From JAEXOD01 sp043805435 (lineage in GTDB: Bacteria; Bacteroidota; Ignavibacteria; Ignavibacteriales; Melioribacteraceae), in contig JAZDHY010000065.1 of NCBI GenBank assembly GCA_043805435.1, positions 8,751-72,750 on the forward strand: DNA of 64,000 nt, in the 5' to 3' direction. Position 1 is the first letter of the stretch, and each line of letters opens with the position of its first letter. This document shows positions 61,564 to 64,000 of this stretch, one piece after another. The translations under genes and the position numbers were made by a program. The notes below the pieces were generated by a model that was not told the DNA's origin, ran no database searches, and was given only the letters and a program-made list of their open reading frames with translations.

Positions 61564-62218
61564 TGATAATGAACTAAATTATAAAAACGAATTGATGAGA
61601 AAGAGCATACACTTATGCTCTCTCTCAATTCCTATTATATATTATTTTATTGAAAGGAAACTTGCCTTATTTATTCTTGTTCCTTTAGCATCATTATCGT
61701 TAATTTTAGATTTTGGAAGACATTATTCTCCCACACTTAACCAATTTATACTCAAATATTTTGGGTTTATGTTAAGAAAACACGAGATTGATGCAAAAAA
61801 GAAAAATTTAAACGGTGCTACTTATGTGTTTTTATCGGCAGCTTTAGTTGTTTTTATTTTTCCAAAAGTATTAGTAATTACTGCTTTTTCGGTTTTAATT
61901 ATTAGTGATATTATGGCGGCCTTAATAGGCAGAAAATTTGGAAGGCACAAGTTTTTAGCTAAAAGTCTTGAAGGAACTTCTGCTTTTTTTGTTTCTGCTT
62001 GTTTAGTTGTTTTAGTTACACCCAAAATTGAAGGCAGTTTTACCGAATATTTAATTGGCTTTATTGCTGTTGCTTTTGGAGCTGTTGCCGAAAACATATC
62101 TTATGGTTGGAGTGATGATAATCTTACAGTTCCTTTAACTATTGGTGTTGTTATGTGGTTGTTATATATTATTCTGTTGCCCGGCTTATCCTTAATTTTA
62201 CCAAATCTGCCATATTAA
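61550..62218 (+). CDS. Dolichol/phytol-kinase-like integral membrane protein
   Basis: This 222-residue membrane protein has about six or seven helices. Landmarks of the CTP-dependent dolichol kinase/VTE5-phytol kinase/CDP-diglyceride-synthase-like family are the N-terminal YKNELMRKSIHLCSLSIPI, the Asp-rich SDIMAALIGRKFGRHKF, KSLEGTSAFFVSA and the final SYGWSDDNLTVPLTIGV. The likely reaction is phosphorylation of a prenol or other lipid alcohol; the substrate is unknown. The start ATG at 61550 overlaps the ftsH end by 14 bases, which indicates coupling. Confidence 0.85.
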   Translation: MTKTDDNELNYKNELMRKSIHLCSLSIPIIYYFIERKLALFILVPLASLSLILDFGRHYSPTLNQFILKYFGFMLRKHEIDAKKKNLNGATYVFLSAALVVFIFPKVLVITAFSVLIISDIMAALIGRKFGRHKFLAKSLEGTSAFFVSACLVVLVTPKIEGSFTEYLIGFIAVAFGAVAENISYGWSDDNLTVPLTIGVVMWLLYIILLPGLSLILPNLPY

Positions 62219-62269
62219 CCTGAAACAAAAAAAAAATAGCGTTGTATATACTTAAAAAAATGTTTAATT

Positions 62270-63376
62270 ATGTACAATATAAAAAATTATCCCGTTTTGT
62301 TTGTTAATCTTTTATTTTTAATAATTGCTTTAACTTTATTTGCTTGTAATACAAAAAAAAACTCAGTAGGAAATGATGACGAAATTAATATCATTGCTGA
62401 TACTGCAGATTATTTACTTCTTAAACCGGTAATTTCAAAAGTCTTCAATAAAACCATCTATACACCGCAGCCTGAAAAACTTTACGATTTAAATAGATTT
62501 AGTTTTGAAAAATTAGACAAATTAAAAAATAAAAAAAATATTATAATTGCCTGCCCGTTAAATACAGGTTCTGATCTTTCCAAATATTTGGAAAGTCTTT
62601 TGGATAAAAACGTAAAACAAAAAATATTGGCTGATAGTGTTTCTTTTTTTATTAAGTATAATTTATGGGCTGATGACCAGATTGTACTTATTGTGACCGG
62701 AAATTCTAATAAAATAATTGAATATAATTTACTTAAATATGGTGAAAATTTAATTTATTCATTTCAGAAAATTTCCGATAAAAGGCTGTTTAACAGTTTG
62801 TACAATGAAAACCATGAACAAAAAAATATTGAAGCTAAGTTTTTAAATAACTATGGCTGGATGATATACGTCCAAGCGGATTTTTTACTTGCGCTTAATA
62901 AACCGGAAGATAATTTTGTATGGTTAAGGCGGTCGCCTGATACTGAAATGGAAAGATGGATATTTGTTCACTGGATTGAAAACGCAAACCCTTTATATCT
63001 TTCTGCTGATTCGATTGCAGTTTTGAGAAATAAACTTACCAAAAAGTTTTACAGAACAACTGATAATAAAAATTGGATTGAAATTGTTGAAGATAATAAA
63101 AGCTTTAAGGAAATTAATTTTAATGGTTATTATGCAATAATGACACAGGGTTTATGGCACTTTAATGATAACAGCGGGGGAGGCCCTTTTATTAATTATA
63201 CTTTTTATGATGAAAAAACAAAAAGATTATATATGTTAGACGGTTCGGTTTACGCTCCTAAATATTATAAAAAGAAATTAATCCACCAAATGGATGTATT
63301 ATTGCAATCTTTTATGCCCGAATACAAAGTTGAAAAAAGTAAAAAAGAAGATATTTTAGACCATTTGGAAAAATAA
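62270..63376 (+). CDS. DUF4837-family lipoprotein
   Basis: This 368-residue lipoprotein has lipobox LTLFAC (Cys ~26). The C-terminal half shows the DUF4837 pattern: NYGWMIYVQADFLLA, WLRRSPDTEMERWIFVHW, GLWHFNDNSGGGPFINYTFYD and a final MLDGSVYAPKYYKKKLIHQMDVLLQSF. The function of the family is unknown. The gene follows the lipid-kinase-like gene by 51 bases in the same direction and probably ends the housekeeping run. Confidence 0.85.
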   Translation: MYNIKNYPVLFVNLLFLIIALTLFACNTKKNSVGNDDEINIIADTADYLLLKPVISKVFNKTIYTPQPEKLYDLNRFSFEKLDKLKNKKNIIIACPLNTGSDLSKYLESLLDKNVKQKILADSVSFFIKYNLWADDQIVLIVTGNSNKIIEYNLLKYGENLIYSFQKISDKRLFNSLYNENHEQKNIEAKFLNNYGWMIYVQADFLLALNKPEDNFVWLRRSPDTEMERWIFVHWIENANPLYLSADSIAVLRNKLTKKFYRTTDNKNWIEIVEDNKSFKEINFNGYYAIMTQGLWHFNDNSGGGPFINYTFYDEKTKRLYMLDGSVYAPKYYKKKLIHQMDVLLQSFMPEYKVEKSKKEDILDHLEK

Positions 63377-63388
63377 TTTTGGGTTTAG

Positions 63389-63487
63389 TTTGGGAACCAT
63401 TACACCGATAACGTTGAGCTTGATGCTGATTTAGGTTTGTTAACACCAAAGGCTGTGGCGGTGCTGAATGGGATTGTGATTACATAA
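63389..63487 (+). pseudogene. Start-less gene remnant, C-terminal fragment
   Basis: The frame after a TAG at 63386 reads FGNHYTDNVELDADLGLLTP and continues KAVAVLNGIVIT to a TAA. It has no start codon or ribosome binding site, yet the residue mix looks like protein. I do not recognise the parent. It may be the tail of a gene lost to insertion or deletion next to the IS element. Confidence 0.25.
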
Positions 63488-63703
63488 GCAGTGACCAGTG
63501 ATAAGTTATTAGTGATTAGTTAAAGATTGTCTGAACTATGATTTTTATGATTTATGTGATAAACCCAAATTTTGCATTAGAAACTAATATATTCTGTAAT
63601 CTCTTTATTAATATAAGGTTATGGAAAATTTAATTGCGTTTATTATATACATGTAAATAAAATTACTTTGGGCCAAACAATTTAATAATAATATTTTTCA
63701 ACT

Positions 63704-63748
63704 CAGGCCTAAAGGCCATGCAGTGTGGTTTTAACGCCCCACGCCTTA
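63704..63748. repeat. REP-like GC-rich hairpin element
   Basis: The stretch contains the palindrome AGGCCT, a second AAGGCC, GTGTGG, and then CCACGCCTT, which can fold back on AAGGC...GTGG as an imperfect hairpin. It is far richer in G and C than its surroundings and sits just before the IS left end. Only one copy is seen in this window, so repeat status in the genome is a guess from its style. Confidence 0.3.
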
Positions 63749-63750
63749 AA

Positions 63751-64000
63751 CAGACTGTGTGAAAATTGGGGATAATAAAACAGGTGGGGATTATAAAAAA
63801 GAAGATGTAATTCCCCACTATAAAGTTGCATAAGTCGTTATAAATTCGTATATTAGCAAATTAAATAAGGACAAATAATGGCTGTTATACAAGGTACACC
63901 AAGAGACGCAATAAGGATTAGTTATTGCTTGGAAGATGAAATTGGAGAAACAAATCCAGTACGAGTAATAGAATTAATAGTTGAGTTGGTATATTGTATT
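63751..64000 (+). mobile_element. Left end of an IS1182-type insertion sequence (cut by window)
   Basis: The element is identified by its transposase start. The left boundary is not proven: CAGACTGTGTGAAAA at 63751-63765 looks like a terminal inverted repeat, but the right end lies outside the window, so it cannot be matched. Confidence 0.4.
63878..64000 (+). CDS. IS1182-family transposase, N-terminal part (3' end outside window)
   Basis: The 41 visible codons read MAVIQGTPRDAIRISYCLED and then EIGETNPVRVIELIVELVY. This fits the IS1182/DUF772 transposase start, in which an 'IQG-x-x-R' opening leads to 'NPVRVIDxFV'. AAGGACAA precedes the ATG. The catalytic DDE part is not in the window, so completeness cannot be judged. 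Confidence 0.7.
   Translation, partial: MAVIQGTPRDAIRISYCLEDEIGETNPVRVIELIVELVYCI

Larger units (their letters stand above)
63377..63877. other. Intergenic debris before an insertion sequence
   Basis: About 500 bases without an intact gene. It contains a start-less open remnant (63389-63487), short tandem GTGA/TTAGTGATTAGT repetition near 63490-63525, a GC-rich REP-like hairpin (63704-63748) and the presumed left end of an IS1182-type element. The mixture points to an insertion-prone site. Confidence 0.5.

Noticed and set aside
1..64000. tRNA, rRNA, CRISPR arrays and prophage genes
   Set aside because: Intergenic regions were read for cloverleaf ends, repeat-spacer periodicity and phage structural genes; none was seen.

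Overview
The window is AT-rich and looks like a chromosomal segment from the Ignavibacteria/Chlorobi side of the Bacteroidota superphylum. Six secreted proteins end in type IX secretion (T9SS) sorting domains, most with the NYPNPFNP-type motif. A PorV-family protein, CarboxypepD-regulatory TonB receptors, a eukaryotic-type citrate synthase and a greA-ribD-ribE-tilS-hpt-ftsH housekeeping run fit the same group. This assignment rests on protein style, not on a marker gene.

Layout. 1-4.2 kb: the end of an unknown gene, a T9SS-tailed protein, and a FISUMP (C-type-lectin-like) protein whose last ~48 codons look like a diversity-generating-retroelement (DGR) variable region. A group II intron with its own reverse transcriptase starts at the base after that gene's stop codon. 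4.5-9.8 kb: a lipoprotein, a fusion of an RsbW-like ATPase and a GNAT domain, and a soluble multi-PAS/GAF histidine kinase. 10-14.4 kb: hpnCDE (squalene synthesis) and citrate synthase.

14.4-51.3 kb is a large beta-glucan utilisation locus in two arms around a regulator. The minus-strand arm encodes a FucP/GluP-type sugar transporter, a ROK sugar kinase, three GH3 beta-glucosidases, a GH5 glucanase, a GH-A-clan lipoprotein, a T9SS-exported GH-A enzyme and a parvulin-type foldase. In the middle, on the plus strand, are a membrane-anchored sugar-binding protein, a histidine kinase and a sigma54-dependent NtrC-type regulator, with no ABC permease. The plus-strand arm encodes an SGLT-type Na+/sugar symporter, a CBM-rich T9SS protein, a TonB receptor, a Ca-binding-repeat T9SS protein, a PorV-like protein, a circularly permuted GH16 lichenase and a T9SS-exported CotH-family kinase. 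The likely substrate is mixed-linkage beta-1,3-1,4-glucan or laminarin. The model is: surface GH16, GH5 and GH-A enzymes cut the polymer; the TonB receptor (without SusD) imports oligomers; GH3 enzymes release glucose; SGLT and MFS carriers import it; and the ROK kinase phosphorylates it. The binding protein plus two-component pair probably senses the periplasmic oligosaccharide and switches on both arms.

51.3-63.4 kb: an IscX-domain protein, an AddB-like nuclease, then a tightly packed run of greA, ribD, ribE, tilS, hpt, ftsH, a dolichol-kinase-like membrane protein and a DUF4837 lipoprotein. The window ends in intergenic debris, a REP-like hairpin and the first 41 codons of an IS1182-type transposase.

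The most notable items are the adenine-mutagenesis-like signature in the FISUMP gene beside the intron, the permease-free binding-protein/two-component sensor with candidate operator and sigma54-like sites, the SusD-less uptake trio, and the permuted lichenase.
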